Assembly: GCF_035555955.1 (NCBI RefSeq)
Contig: NZ_DATMGA010000007.1
Span: 1-64,000, forward strand
DNA length: 64,000 nt
DNA from: Eoetvoesia sp035555955
GTDB taxonomy: Bacteria; Pseudomonadota; Gammaproteobacteria; Burkholderiales; Burkholderiaceae_B
Direction: 5' to 3'
A program made the position numbers and the translations under genes. Of the stretch, positions 51,033 through 60,616 are shown in pieces (within the stretch, counting starts at the first letter, position 1; each line of letters begins with the position of its first letter). The notes beneath the pieces were generated by a model. It did not search any database. It saw only the letters and a program-made list of their open reading frames with translations, and was not told the DNA's origin.

Positions 51033-52235
51033 ATCGGCCCGCCTGGGCTTGATGCATTGCGCGGCCTGGTTGGCCAGGCGCAGCGCGGTGTTCACATCCT
51101 TGTCGTGGGCCAGCGCCACGCCCATGCGGCGATTGGTGAAGCTTTCGGGCTTGCCGAACAGCCGCAATTCGGTCTGGGGGACCCGCAAGGCCTCGTCGAC
51201 GCCGTCGAAGACGATGCCGCGCGCATCCACCCCGCCGTAGATGACGGCGCTGGCTCCGGGACTGCGCAGCGAGGTGTCCACCGGCAGGCCCAGGATGGCG
51301 CGGGCATGCAGTTCGAATTCGCTTTGCCACTGGCTGGCCATGGTGACCATGCCGGTGTCGTGCGGACGCGGGCTGACCTCGCTGAACCAGACCTCGTCGC
51401 CCTTGATGAACAGCTCCACGCCGAAAACGCCCAGTCCGCCGAGGTCGTCGGTAATGGCTTTGGCGACTTCGCGGGCTTTTTGCAATGCGGGCGCGCTCAT
51501 GGCCTGGGGCTGCCAGCTTTCGATGTAGTCGCCTGCGCGCTGCGTGTGGCCGATGGGTTCGCAGAAATGCGTCTCGACCTGCCCGTCGGCGCCCTGGGCG
51601 CGCACGGTAAGCAGGGTGATTTCGTAGTCGAAGTCGATGAAGCCCTCGACAATGACGCGGTTCAGGCTGACGCGTCCGCCCGCCATGGCGTAGTCCCACG
51701 CGGCTTGCACGCCGTCCGGGCCGTCGATCTTGCTTTGGCCTTTGCCCGAGCTGCTCATGACCGGCTTGATTACGCAGGGATAGCCGATGCCGCCATCGAT
51801 GGCGGCCTGCAGCTCTTCCAGCGAATCGCAGAATGCGTAGGGGCTGGTGGGCTGCTTGAGCGTCTCGGACGCCAGGCGGCGGATGCCTTCGCGATCCATG
51901 GTCAGGCGCGCGGCGCGCGCGGTCGGGATGACGCGCGTGATGCCGGCGTTTTCGAGTTCCTGCAGCGCCTGCGTGGCAATGGCCTCGATTTCGGGAACCA
52001 CCAGGTCTGGTTTTTCGGCGCGGATCAGCGCCTTGAGCTGCGCCGGATCGCTCATGACCACGGTATGGGCATGATGGGCGATTTGCTGGCCCGGCGAGTC
52101 GGCATAGCGGTCCACCGCTATCGTTTCCACGCCAAGGCGCTGCAGCGCGATAAGAACTTCTTTGCCCAGCTCGCCCGAGCCGAGCAGCATGACTCGGGTA
52201 GCGGAGGGAGAAAGGGGAGTGCCGATAGTGGTCAT
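51030..52235 (-). CDS. purT: Formate-dependent phosphoribosylglycinamide formyltransferase (PurT)
   Basis: 401 residues from the ATG at 52235. ATP-grasp enzyme that makes formyl-GAR from GAR, formate and ATP in purine synthesis. Visible are VMLLGSGELGKEV (N-terminal fold), DLVVPEIEAIAT, CVIKPVMSSSGKGQS (ATP-grasp loop), HFCEPIGHTQRAGDYIESWQP, and VEVSPRPHDTGMVTM-type metal site (FSEVSPRPHDTGMVT). The long upstream extension of the frame has no start support. Convergent with the efflux kinase gene. Confidence 0.97.
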   Translation of the reverse strand: MTTIGTPLSPSATRVMLLGSGELGKEVLIALQRLGVETIAVDRYADSPGQQIAHHAHTVVMSDPAQLKALIRAEKPDLVVPEIEAIATQALQELENAGITRVIPTARAARLTMDREGIRRLASETLKQPTSPYAFCDSLEELQAAIDGGIGYPCVIKPVMSSSGKGQSKIDGPDGVQAAWDYAMAGGRVSLNRVIVEGFIDFDYEITLLTVRAQGADGQVETHFCEPIGHTQRAGDYIESWQPQAMSAPALQKAREVAKAITDDLGGLGVFGVELFIKGDEVWFSEVSPRPHDTGMVTMASQWQSEFELHARAILGLPVDTSLRSPGASAVIYGGVDARGIVFDGVDEALRVPQTELRLFGKPESFTNRRMGVALAHDKDVNTALRLANQAAQCIKPRRAD

Positions 52236-52420
52236 GCTAGCTCGTTGCCGGGTGCGGCGGCGAAGTGGGGTGGGAAGGGCGGGCGGGCCGCGCCCGGGAA
52301 ACCGCGCTATTTTACGTCTTTTGGAAAGCAGATTCCCTTGCCTGCATTGCTCCCCGGAAGTGGCCGGCCGCTGTCGAAACCTTGGCCTCAGCCGCAAGGC
52401 GAAGACCCAGGTTTCCTGAG

Positions 52421-53734
52421 TCATTCGCCGTCTTCGTTCAGGTAGGCGGCTTTCTTGGGCAAGCGCAGGCTTACCAGGAAGGCCAGCACCATCATGGCCG
52501 TGACATACCAGTAGAACGCGGTTTCGTGCCCCAGTGCCTTCATGCCCAGCGCCGCGTATTCCGCGGTGCCCCCGAACAGGGCATTGGCAATGGCATAGGC
52601 CAGGCCGACGCCCAATGCACGGACCTCGGGCGGGAACATCTCGGACTTGACGATGCCGCTGATGGATGTGTAAAGGCTTACGATGCACAGCGCTGCCGTG
52701 ATGAGTATGAAGGCCATGACGGGGCTGCTGGTGTGGTGCAGGCCGCCCATGATGGGCACCGTGAAGATGGCGCCCAGGGCGCCGAACAGCAGCATGCTGT
52801 TGCGGCGGCTGATGCGGTCGGACAGCGCGCCGAACAAAGGCTGGATGCACATGTAGACGAACAGGCACAGGGTCATGACGGTGCTGGCGGTCTTGATGGA
52901 CATGCCGGCCGAGTTGACCAGGTACTTTTGCATATAGGTGGTGAAGGTATAGAAAATCAGCGAACCGCCGGCGGTGTAGCCCAGCACGGTGAAGAAGGCG
53001 GCTTTGTGGTTGCGGAATATCGCGCCCAGCGTTCCGGCGTCCTTGTTTTCTCGGGTGTCGGCGGTTGTGGTTTCCTTGAGCGTGCGGCGCAGGTACAGCG
53101 CCACGACCGCGGTGATGGCGCCCACGACGAACGGGATGCGCCAGCCCCAGGCGTGCAGCTGCTCGCTGTCCAGCAACTGCTGCAGAATGACCACGACCAG
53201 GACGGCCAGCAATTGTCCGCCGATCAGGGTAACGTACTGGAACGAGGCGAAAAAGCCGCGCTGGCCTTTGAGCGCGATTTCACTCATGTAGGCCGCCGTG
53301 GTGCCGTATTCGCCGCCGACCGAAAGCCCCTGGAACAGCCGGGCCACCAGCAGCAGCGCCGGCGCCCAGGCTCCTATGCTGGAATAGGTGGGCATGGCGG
53401 CAATGGCCAGCGAGCCCAGGCACATCATGGTCACGGAAGTCACCAGCGAGGTCTTGCGGCCGCGCTTGTCGGCAATGCGCCCGAACAGCCAGCCGCCGAT
53501 GGGCCGCATGAGAAAGCCCGCGGCAAAGACGCCGGCGGTGTTCAACAGTTGCACCGTGGGGTTTTCCGACGGAAAGAACAGCGGCGCAAAATAAATGGCG
53601 CAAAAGGCATAGACATAAAAATCGAACCATTCCACCAGATTGCCCGACGATGCCGCGACAATGGCGAAAATGCGCTTGCGCTTTTCTTCCGCGGAGTAAT
53701 GGGGCCTGGCGGGTGAAGTTACAGTAGTAGTCAT
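52421..53734 (-). CDS. MFS transporter of the metabolite:H+ symporter family (KgtP-like)
   Basis: 437 residues from the ATG at 53734; the 42 upstream in-frame residues show no coding character. Twelve helices with the MHS-family signatures SSGNLVEWFDFYVYAF, PIGGWLFGRIADKRGRKTSL, RLFQGLSVGGEYGTTAAYMSE, and PLFGALSDRISRRNSML. The family imports 2-oxoglutarate, citrate, proline/betaine or shikimate with protons; 2-oxoglutarate permease KgtP is the closest pattern. No neighbour points to the substrate. Confidence 0.9.
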   Translation of the reverse strand: MTTTVTSPARPHYSAEEKRKRIFAIVAASSGNLVEWFDFYVYAFCAIYFAPLFFPSENPTVQLLNTAGVFAAGFLMRPIGGWLFGRIADKRGRKTSLVTSVTMMCLGSLAIAAMPTYSSIGAWAPALLLVARLFQGLSVGGEYGTTAAYMSEIALKGQRGFFASFQYVTLIGGQLLAVLVVVILQQLLDSEQLHAWGWRIPFVVGAITAVVALYLRRTLKETTTADTRENKDAGTLGAIFRNHKAAFFTVLGYTAGGSLIFYTFTTYMQKYLVNSAGMSIKTASTVMTLCLFVYMCIQPLFGALSDRISRRNSMLLFGALGAIFTVPIMGGLHHTSSPVMAFILITAALCIVSLYTSISGIVKSEMFPPEVRALGVGLAYAIANALFGGTAEYAALGMKALGHETAFYWYVTAMMVLAFLVSLRLPKKAAYLNEDGE

Positions 53735-54053
53735 GGTTTTGGTCGTTAGAATTGCGAGAACGGAACCTGTGGCCGGTTGCCATTTGCGGCCTGCCGACGA
53801 AGGGACTGGGTCTGTAGAACGGAATGCCTGGGGTACTGGGTGTACTAAGAAAAACCGCAAGGGTACGGATGGAGCCGGATTGCTTACAGAACGTTCGCGA
53901 TGTGGAAAAACAGAGGGGATTTTAATCTCTTTTATGTGGCGCAGGAAATCAGCCCAAGCCGAGTCTGGCGCCTTTTTTCTTTATGTAATTGGTACTTACA
54001 AATATGAATATCGAGTGCTTGGTCAATTTTTCATTCGCGGATCCGCAGCCGAA
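53735..54053. other. Intergenic region between transporter and arfB genes
   Basis: 319 bases between divergent genes. The right half (from about 53920) is AT-rich and should carry the arfB promoter, but no clear promoter pair, operator or small gene could be identified. Confidence 0.6.
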
Positions 54054-54482
54054 ATGACTGCCGTGCCTGCGCATTCCGCGTCGCGCTATCCGGTGCTCGA
54101 GGACGAAATGGAGTTTTCCGCCATTCGCGCCCAGGGCAGCGGAGGCCAGAACGTCAACAAGGTTTCCAGCGCGGTGCATCTGCGGTTCTCGATTCCGGAT
54201 TCGTCCTTGCCCGAGGCCGTCAAACAGCGGCTTCTGGCATTGCGCGACCAGCGCATTTCGGCCGATGGCACGGTGATCATCAAGGCGCAGGGCAGCCGCA
54301 GCCAGCCGCAGAACAAAATAGAGGCCATCGCCCGTCTGCAGGCCCTGGTCGACAGTGTTGCCGTCCCGCCCAAGCACCGCAAGCCCACGCGCCCCACTCT
54401 GGCCTCGAAGCGCCGGCGCCTGCAGGGCAAGGCCGTCAGGGGGCAGGTAAAGCGCTTGCGTGGCCGGGTGAGCGGGGACTGA
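54054..54482 (+). CDS. arfB: Alternative ribosome-rescue factor ArfB (peptidyl-tRNA hydrolase)
   Basis: 142 residues from the ATG at 54054. Contains the catalytic GGQ (residues 30-32, in RAQGSGGQNVNKV) of class I release factors and a basic C-terminal tail (PPKHRKPTRPTLASKRRRLQGKAVRGQVKRLRGR) that enters the empty mRNA channel of stalled ribosomes. It hydrolyses peptidyl-tRNA without a stop codon. It lacks the codon-recognition domains of RF1/RF2, as expected. The frame continues upstream to 53733 but without homology. Confidence 0.95.
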   Translation: MTAVPAHSASRYPVLEDEMEFSAIRAQGSGGQNVNKVSSAVHLRFSIPDSSLPEAVKQRLLALRDQRISADGTVIIKAQGSRSQPQNKIEAIARLQALVDSVAVPPKHRKPTRPTLASKRRRLQGKAVRGQVKRLRGRVSGD

Positions 54483-54529
54483 TCACGCCACGCCGCCATG
54501 TTTTTCAATTTTTTATCGATGCCCGTTTC

Positions 54530-55165
54530 ATGAAAAATCATTCGCAGGACTTGTCCCAGATATCCGCCGCCACACTGGACAACTACAATCGAAGCGCCGA
54601 AGGATTCCAGCGCGGCACGGCCGATCACGATGTCAGCCAGAACATTCAGGCCTTGCTGCGCCATATAAAAGGCGCGCCGCCATTTCGCATACTGGATTTC
54701 GGCTGCGGGCCGGGGCGCGACCTCAAGGCATTTACGCGGATGGGCCATATCGCCACAGGCCTGGATGGCGCGGAATCGTTTGTGGCCATGGCTCGGGAGA
54801 CTTCGGGCTGCGAGGTCTGGCATCAGGATTTCCTGGCTCTGGATTTGCCTTGCGAGGTCTTTGACGGCGTATTCGCCAATGCGTCCCTGTTCCACGTCCC
54901 CAGCGTCGTTTTGCCGCAGGTGCTCGGTCAACTGCATGGCGCGCTCAAGCCGCAAGGGGTGTTGTTCTGCTCGAATCCAAGAGGCCGGAATCAAGAGGGA
55001 TGGAATGCGGGCCGCTATGGGGTGTATCACGATCTGGAGTCGTGGAGCCGTGTCATGGCCGCGGCGGGGTTCGCCGAGCTGGAGCATTATTACCGTCCGT
55101 CCGGACTGCCGCGCGAGCAGCAGCCCTGGCTGGCCAGCGTATGGCGTAAAACACAGGCCGGATAA
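54530..55165 (+). CDS. Class I SAM-dependent methyltransferase
   Basis: 211 residues. SAM-binding motif I ILDFGCGPGRDLKAF (about 53-67), acidic loop GLDGAESFVAMA, motif II DGVFANASLFHVP. Homologous to small-molecule methyltransferases of the UbiE/Tam type; the substrate cannot be told. It follows arfB by 47 bases and may be co-transcribed. Confidence 0.85.
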   Translation: MKNHSQDLSQISAATLDNYNRSAEGFQRGTADHDVSQNIQALLRHIKGAPPFRILDFGCGPGRDLKAFTRMGHIATGLDGAESFVAMARETSGCEVWHQDFLALDLPCEVFDGVFANASLFHVPSVVLPQVLGQLHGALKPQGVLFCSNPRGRNQEGWNAGRYGVYHDLESWSRVMAAAGFAELEHYYRPSGLPREQQPWLASVWRKTQAG

Positions 55166-55432
55166 AACCCGTCTGGATCTTCAGGGCCCGCCAGGAGCCA
55201 AACGCTCGCCCAGGCGCAATGCCCGCGCTGACCGCCCCATTCCGGGGCGGCAATGCCGCAGCGCCTCGGAATAGGGCGGCTGTTGCATGCGGGCCAGGCG
55301 GATACGTTTGCCCGAGCGCGCCGGACAAGGGCGTTTCCGGGTGTTTTCCAGCTTGCAAATAACTGGCACGGATATTGCTTTGTTGAGTAATGAAACTTTT
55401 GTTTCCAGTTTCATTACATCAAGGAGCATTTC

Positions 55433-56203
55433 ATGGTTCGGTTCCATCTTCCCAAAGCGGCGCTGCTGGCAGGTCTGGCATTCACCGCGGCCAATGCCGC
55501 TGCGCAAGGCAGCGAGCCTGCCGCCGCGCCGTCCGACTTCACTTTTACCGCGAACATGTCGCTGGCCAGCCAGTACCGCTACCGTGGCCTGATGCAAACC
55601 AATAACAAGCCGGCCGTGCAAGGCGGGTTCGATCTGGCGCACTCGAGCGGGTTCTACATCGGCAACTGGAATTCCAGCATAAGCTGGCTGGGCGATTCGG
55701 ACCCCGATGTGTCCGCGCCGGTCGAAATGGATTTTTACGCCGGTTATACGCATGCGATATGGCGCGACCTGAGCCTGGATGCGGGCGTGCTGCAGTATTA
55801 CTATCCGGGCAGCTATCCCGGGGGCTATACCAGCCCCAACACCACGGAAGGCTATGTGGGGCTGGCCTACGGGCCGGTCAAGTTCAAATATTCGCACGCC
55901 TTCACCAACCTGTTCGGTGTGCCGGACAGCAGGAACAGCCAATACTACGACCTGTCGGGCAGCTTCCCGACCGGGATATGGGGCCTGAACCTGGATGCCC
56001 ATGTCGGCTACCAGAAGGTGCGCCACCTGGACGACGGCTCGTATGCGGACTGGTCGCTGGGCTTGAGCAAGACGTTCGACAAGCGGTTCACCGTCAAGCT
56101 GGCGTATGTGGACACCGATGCCAAGCGCAGCGTCTATACCAATGCGAAAGACCGGTATATCGGCAGCGCCGCCGCCGTGCTGTCGGTGACAGCCAGCTTT
56201 TAG
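55433..56203 (+). CDS. TorF-family putative outer-membrane porin
   Basis: 256 residues. Signal peptide cleaved after ANAAAQ (about residue 24), then TFTANMSLASQYRYRGLMQTNNKPAVQGGFDLAH, the characteristic start of this conserved family (TIGR02001). Alternating aromatic residues and the terminal Phe (VLSVTASF) mark a beta-barrel. Function is not established; a role as a porin is assumed for the family. Its stop codon overlaps that of the convergent serine acetyltransferase gene. Confidence 0.85.
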   Translation: MVRFHLPKAALLAGLAFTAANAAAQGSEPAAAPSDFTFTANMSLASQYRYRGLMQTNNKPAVQGGFDLAHSSGFYIGNWNSSISWLGDSDPDVSAPVEMDFYAGYTHAIWRDLSLDAGVLQYYYPGSYPGGYTSPNTTEGYVGLAYGPVKFKYSHAFTNLFGVPDSRNSQYYDLSGSFPTGIWGLNLDAHVGYQKVRHLDDGSYADWSLGLSKTFDKRFTVKLAYVDTDAKRSVYTNAKDRYIGSAAAVLSVTASF

Positions 56204-57120
56204 AGCTGCGCCGGGCGGGGCGCGGGCGAGTCCTGCGAGTCGGCCTGGGTCACGGAACCGCCGGCGGGCACGTCGGTGGTCAGCCAGACATTGCCGCCGA
56301 TGACGCAGCCCTTGCCCAGCGTGACGCGGCCCAGTATGGTGGCGCCGGCGTAGATGACGACGTCGTCTTCGACGATGGGGTGGCGCGGCAGCCCTTTTTG
56401 CAGCCCGCCGCGGGCGTCGGCGGGAAAGCGCTTGGCGCCCAGCGTGACGGCCTGATAGATGCGGACCCGTTCGCCGATGATGGCGGTTTCGCCGATGACC
56501 ACGCCCGTGCCGTGGTCGATGAAGAAGCTGGCGCCGATTTGTGCGCCGGGATGGATGTCGATGCCGGTCTGGCTATGGGCCAGTTCGGACGAGATGCGGG
56601 CCAGCAGGGGCAGGTCGTTGCGATACAGTTCGTGGGCGATGCGGTGGTAGATCATGGCCAGCACGCCCGGATAGCACAGCAGTACTTCGTCCACCGAATG
56701 CGCGGCCGGGTCGCCCCGGTAGGCGGCCACCACGTCGCTGTCCAGCAGCGAGCGGATGCGCGGCAGGGCGGCGGCCAGCGCCGTAATGGCCTTGACGGCG
56801 CGCTGCTCGACCTGGTCGGCGGGGCAGAGGTCTTGCCGATGCTGGTAGCGCAGTTCCAGCCGGGCCTGGGCCAGCAGCCCGTGCAGGGCGGATTCCAGCG
56901 TATAGCCGACGTAGAAGTCTTCGCCTTCGTGCCGCAGGTCGGTGGGCCCGAGCCGCATGGGAAAGAGGGCGGCCTTCAGGTCGTCCATGATCTGGGAAAT
57001 GGCGTCGCGCGAAGGAAATTCGCGTTCGCCCGGCTCGCGCGAGCGCATCTGGGAGTCTCGCCATTGCTGCCTGATGGTGCTTAGCGAGCGGACGATTGGG
57101 GCAATATCGAAAACGGCCAT
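56200..57120 (-). CDS. Serine O-acetyltransferase (EpsC/CysE type)
   Basis: 306 residues from the ATG at 57120; a TTG start 12 bases upstream is possible. N-terminal helical SATase domain, then a left-handed beta-helix with hexapeptide repeats (GIDIHPGAQIGASFFIDHGTGVVIGETAIIGERVRIYQAVTLG). The catalytic Asp-His pair lies in FFIDHGTG. It makes O-acetylserine from serine and acetyl-CoA, the first step of cysteine synthesis. Longer than E. coli CysE (273 residues) at the N-terminus, as in the EpsC type. Confidence 0.93.
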   Translation of the reverse strand: MAVFDIAPIVRSLSTIRQQWRDSQMRSREPGEREFPSRDAISQIMDDLKAALFPMRLGPTDLRHEGEDFYVGYTLESALHGLLAQARLELRYQHRQDLCPADQVEQRAVKAITALAAALPRIRSLLDSDVVAAYRGDPAAHSVDEVLLCYPGVLAMIYHRIAHELYRNDLPLLARISSELAHSQTGIDIHPGAQIGASFFIDHGTGVVIGETAIIGERVRIYQAVTLGAKRFPADARGGLQKGLPRHPIVEDDVVIYAGATILGRVTLGKGCVIGGNVWLTTDVPAGGSVTQADSQDSPAPRPAQL

Positions 57121-57214
57121 GGAGCTTTTCAATGGTTCGTGGACAAGCTTGAAATGTTACCACCCTATTCTGGTATCTTTATGACTTCCAAAGCATGCCG
57201 GGAATGATTCGTAC

Positions 57215-58165
57215 ATGAAGCCGTTGGTTTTGATTTTCAGCCCCCTGATCGAAGCGCACCGAGCCCAGATCGCGCAGCGCTACGACATCCTGTACGCGCC
57301 CAATGCGGCCACGGTGGACGAGCAGCTGGCGGCGTGCACGCCCGAGGTCAGGGCCGTGCTTACCAACGGCCCCATCGGGCTGTGCCGCGAAGCCATCGAC
57401 GCCATGCCCAGGCTCGAACTCGTCTGCGCGCTGGGCGTGGGTTACGAAAAAATCGCCATCGATCATGCGCGCGCCCGGGGCATCGCCCTGGGCAATGGCG
57501 CGGGCAGCAACTCCGATTGCGTGGCCGACCATGCCATGGCACTGCTGCTTGCCGCCGTGCGCAATATCGCCGGCTACAACACGGCGGTGCAAAACGGCCT
57601 GTGGCGCGACGGCATTCCGTGGTCGCCCAATGTGTCGGGCAAGCGCCTGGGCTTGCTGGGCCTGGGCGACATCGGCGGGAAAATCGCCCGCCGCGCGCGG
57701 GCCTTCGATATCGAGGTGGGCTATCACAGCCGCCGGGCCCGCCCCGACGCGCCGTATGCGTATTACGCGACGCTGCGCTCGCTGGCGCAGTGGTGCGATT
57801 TCCTGGTGGTGGCGACGCCCGGCGGGGCGCAGACCAGGCATCTGGTGAACGCCGAGGTGCTCGATGCTCTGGGGCCGGCGGGTTTCGTGGTGAATATTGC
57901 GCGCGGCAGCGTGGTGGATTCCGCCGCGCTGGGGCGCGCCGTGCGCGACGGCCGCATTGCGGGCGCGGCGCTGGACGTCTACGAGGGCGAGCCCAGGCCG
58001 TCGCCCGAACTGCTTGGCCTGGGCAATGTCATTTTCACACCGCACATCGCGGGCTGGTCGCCCGAGGCCGTGCAGAATTCCGTCAGCCAGTTCCTGCGCA
58101 ATGCCGACGGGCATTTTACCGGGCGCGGCCCGGTCAGTCCCATCGTGGGCAACGCCGCCGGCTGA
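57215..58165 (+). CDS. D-2-hydroxyacid dehydrogenase (probably NADP-dependent)
   Basis: 316 residues. Rossmann motif GLGDIG (149-154), catalytic Arg230 (NIARGSVVD), Glu259 (DVYEGEP) and His277 (TPHIAGWS), all intact. The second strand ends in HSRR (171-174) instead of an acidic residue, favouring NADPH. It reduces glyoxylate, hydroxypyruvate or a similar 2-oxoacid. Divergent from the serine acetyltransferase gene; its stop is 4 bases from the convergent chemoreceptor stop. Confidence 0.92.
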   Translation: MKPLVLIFSPLIEAHRAQIAQRYDILYAPNAATVDEQLAACTPEVRAVLTNGPIGLCREAIDAMPRLELVCALGVGYEKIAIDHARARGIALGNGAGSNSDCVADHAMALLLAAVRNIAGYNTAVQNGLWRDGIPWSPNVSGKRLGLLGLGDIGGKIARRARAFDIEVGYHSRRARPDAPYAYYATLRSLAQWCDFLVVATPGGAQTRHLVNAEVLDALGPAGFVVNIARGSVVDSAALGRAVRDGRIAGAALDVYEGEPRPSPELLGLGNVIFTPHIAGWSPEAVQNSVSQFLRNADGHFTGRGPVSPIVGNAAG

Positions 58166-58169
58166 AAAC

Positions 58170-59945
58170 TTAAAACTCTTCCCAGTCGTCGTTCTTGGCG
58201 GCGTACATGGGCGCGCCGCCTGCACCGGCCATCGCGGGCACCAGCGGAGCCATTGCGGGGGCATGCAGGGCCTTGGCGGGGGAAGGCCGCGGCGCGGCCG
58301 GCGCCTTGTCGGCCGCTGGCGACGGCAGCGCCTCGGGGGAGGGGGCTTCGGTCGCGTCCGCCGTGGCTTGGGCCTGTTGCTGCTGCTCGATCTTGAAGAC
58401 GCCCACCACCTTGACCAGTTGCTGTGCCTGCTCCTTCAGGCTGTCGGCGGCCGCGGCCGATTCTTCCACCAGCGAGGCGTTTTGCTGGGTGACGTCGCTG
58501 AGCTGGGTGACGGCTTCGTTGATCTGGCCCAGGCCCGAGGTTTGCTCGGCGGTGGCCGCGCTGATTTCGTTGATGAGGTCGGTGACCCGCTTTACATGCT
58601 GAACGATGTCCTGCATGGCTTCGCCGGCCGCATCGACCTTCTGGGTGCCGAGCCCCACCTTCTGCACGCTGTCGTCGATGAGCGACTTGATGTCCTTGGC
58701 GGCCGAGGCGCTTTTTTGCGCCAGGCTGCGCACTTCGCTGGCGACCACGGCAAAACCGCGGCCCTGTTCTCCGGCGCGCGCCGCCTCGACGGCGGCGTTG
58801 AGCGCCAGGATATTGGTCTGGAAGGCAATGCTGTCGATCACGGCGATGATGTCGACGATCTTGCGCGAGGAAGTGTTGATTTCGCCCATGGTCGAGACCA
58901 CGTCGTTGACGACCGATCCGCCCTTGACGGCGGCATCGCTGGCGGAGGAGGCCATTTGCGCCGCCTGCTTGGCGATGTCGGCGTTGTTCTTGACGGTGCT
59001 GGAAAGCTCGTCCATGGCGGCGGCGGTCTGGGTCAGGTTGGCCGCCTGTTCTTCGGTGCGCTGCGAAAGATCGGCGTTGCCGGCGGCGATCTGGTTGGAG
59101 CCCGTGGCAATATGGTCGCTGCTGTTGCGCACGGTGGCCACGACATTGCGCAAGGATTCCTGCATGGTGGCCATGGCCTGGATGACGCTGCCCTGGAGCG
59201 CCTTGCCGACGTTGATGCGCGAGGACAGGTCGCCCTTGGCGATGGCGTTGGCGGCCTGGGCCACCTGGGAGGGTTCGCCGCCCAGTTGCCGCGTCAGGCC
59301 GCGGGTCAGCAGCGAGCCCAGGATGATGGCGATCAGCGCGCCGCCCAGGGTCAGGGCTATCATCATCTCCAGGGTGTTGTCGTAAATGGTCTGGATGTCC
59401 GCCGCAAACTGCATGGCGTTGCTTTCACGGGCCATTTCCAGTTGCTGCAGCAATTGCTCGGCAATGTCGCCCAGCGGCCGGATCTCGCCGAACAGGCGGT
59501 CGGTGGTGTCCAGCCGGCCCAGTGTTTCCGAGGCCTGCTCCTTGACGACGTCCTTGACCGCCTTGTTGTAGGCATTGACCGCGTCGAGGGCCTGCTGGAC
59601 GTCGGCCTTGTCTTTTTCCGACGTGGCCAGCTTCAGCAGGCTTTGCAGTTCCCGCACGGAGGCGCTGAAGTGCTCGTCGATGGCGAAGAATTCGTGGCGA
59701 TAGGCGCCTTCCGTTGTCGTCAGCAAGGTGCTGCGCACCGCCCGGCCCATGGCGATGAGATGCTGGTCGGCGCTGGAGGCATGCAATATGCCCTTGAGCT
59801 CGATGTCGTACATTTGCGCGGCCATGGTGTTGATCTGCCGCGTTGAATGGATGCCTACGACTCCGATGACGGCGGCGATGGCCGCCACGATCAAAAAGCC
59901 GCCGATCAGTTTGGTCTTGACCTTCATGTTGCTGAACCGGCCCAT
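58170..59945 (-). CDS. Methyl-accepting chemotaxis protein with CheR-tethering tail
   Basis: 591 residues. TM1 at about 10-32, a four-helix periplasmic ligand domain to about 185, TM2 near 190-212, HAMP (about 212-265), and a signalling domain with the hairpin tip EAARAGEQGRGFAVVASEVRSLAQKSA. The C-terminus reads NDDWEEF after a flexible Ala/Pro linker, matching the NWETF-type pentapeptide that binds CheR and CheB. It resembles Tar/Tsr-class receptors. A strong AGGGGAG site precedes the ATG. Confidence 0.96.
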   Translation of the reverse strand: MGRFSNMKVKTKLIGGFLIVAAIAAVIGVVGIHSTRQINTMAAQMYDIELKGILHASSADQHLIAMGRAVRSTLLTTTEGAYRHEFFAIDEHFSASVRELQSLLKLATSEKDKADVQQALDAVNAYNKAVKDVVKEQASETLGRLDTTDRLFGEIRPLGDIAEQLLQQLEMARESNAMQFAADIQTIYDNTLEMMIALTLGGALIAIILGSLLTRGLTRQLGGEPSQVAQAANAIAKGDLSSRINVGKALQGSVIQAMATMQESLRNVVATVRNSSDHIATGSNQIAAGNADLSQRTEEQAANLTQTAAAMDELSSTVKNNADIAKQAAQMASSASDAAVKGGSVVNDVVSTMGEINTSSRKIVDIIAVIDSIAFQTNILALNAAVEAARAGEQGRGFAVVASEVRSLAQKSASAAKDIKSLIDDSVQKVGLGTQKVDAAGEAMQDIVQHVKRVTDLINEISAATAEQTSGLGQINEAVTQLSDVTQQNASLVEESAAAADSLKEQAQQLVKVVGVFKIEQQQQAQATADATEAPSPEALPSPAADKAPAAPRPSPAKALHAPAMAPLVPAMAGAGGAPMYAAKNDDWEEF

Positions 59946-60004
59946 TTTGCTCCCCTTTTAGTAAAAATCTGCTTTCTCGGGTAACGGCAGCAAATCGTTG
60001 ATCT

Positions 60005-60616
60005 TTACCGTTTTCGGGGGCTCGGGGCTTTTTCCGGGGGCTGCGGCTTCAGGTGCAGGAAGCAATGGCAGGCATGGTCGTTGACGATGCCCGTGGCCTG
60101 CATCCAGGCGTAGACGATGACGGGGCCGACGAACTTGAAGCCGCGTTTCTTCAGGGCGGCCGATATTTCCTGCGAAAGAGGGGTTTGGGCGGGCGCGGGC
60201 CCGCCATTGCCCAGAATGGGGACGTTGCCCGCCATGCCCCAGACAAAGTCCGCGAAATCTTCGCCGGCGTCCCGCATGGCCAGATAGGCGCGGGCATTGC
60301 CTATGGTTGCCTGTATCTTGGCCCTGGCTCGCACAATGCCCGGATTGGCCATGAGCCGCTCGACGTCCGCCTCGGTGTAGGCGGCAATGGTTTCCGGCTG
60401 GAAGTGTTCAAAGGCTTCCCGGAATGCCGCGCGTTTTTTGAGTATGGTGCTCCACGAAAGCCCGGCCTGGAAGCCGTCCAGCATCAACTTTTCCCACAGG
60501 GCGCGGCTGTCGCGCTCGGGGCGGCCCCATTCGTTGTCATGGTAGTCGGCCATCAGCGGATCGCTGTTGGCCCATGTGCAGCGTTCTTCGGTACGGATGG
60601 CGGTTTTCTTCGGCAT
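60005..60616 (-). CDS. tag: DNA-3-methyladenine glycosylase I
   Basis: 203 residues. Zinc-snap ligands Cys13 (ERCTWANSDP), His26 (YHDNEWG) and the C-terminal His/Cys group in NDHACHCF. The NEWGRP and GLSWSTILKKRAAFREAF segments are hallmarks of Tag. It excises 3-methyladenine in base excision repair. The mature protein has a basic C-terminal extension. Divergent from the nucleoside ABC operon. Confidence 0.95.
   Translation of the reverse strand: MPKKTAIRTEERCTWANSDPLMADYHDNEWGRPERDSRALWEKLMLDGFQAGLSWSTILKKRAAFREAFEHFQPETIAAYTEADVERLMANPGIVRARAKIQATIGNARAYLAMRDAGEDFADFVWGMAGNVPILGNGGPAPAQTPLSQEISAALKKRGFKFVGPVIVYAWMQATGIVNDHACHCFLHLKPQPPEKAPSPRKR

Noticed and set aside
52236..52868. Long upstream extension of purT
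   Set aside because: Overlaps the transporter gene in antisense and has no similarity to PurT or any fused domain.
53735..53860. 42-residue extension of the KgtP-like transporter
   Set aside because: No similarity to the family and no ribosome site; the ATG at 53734 fits the family start.
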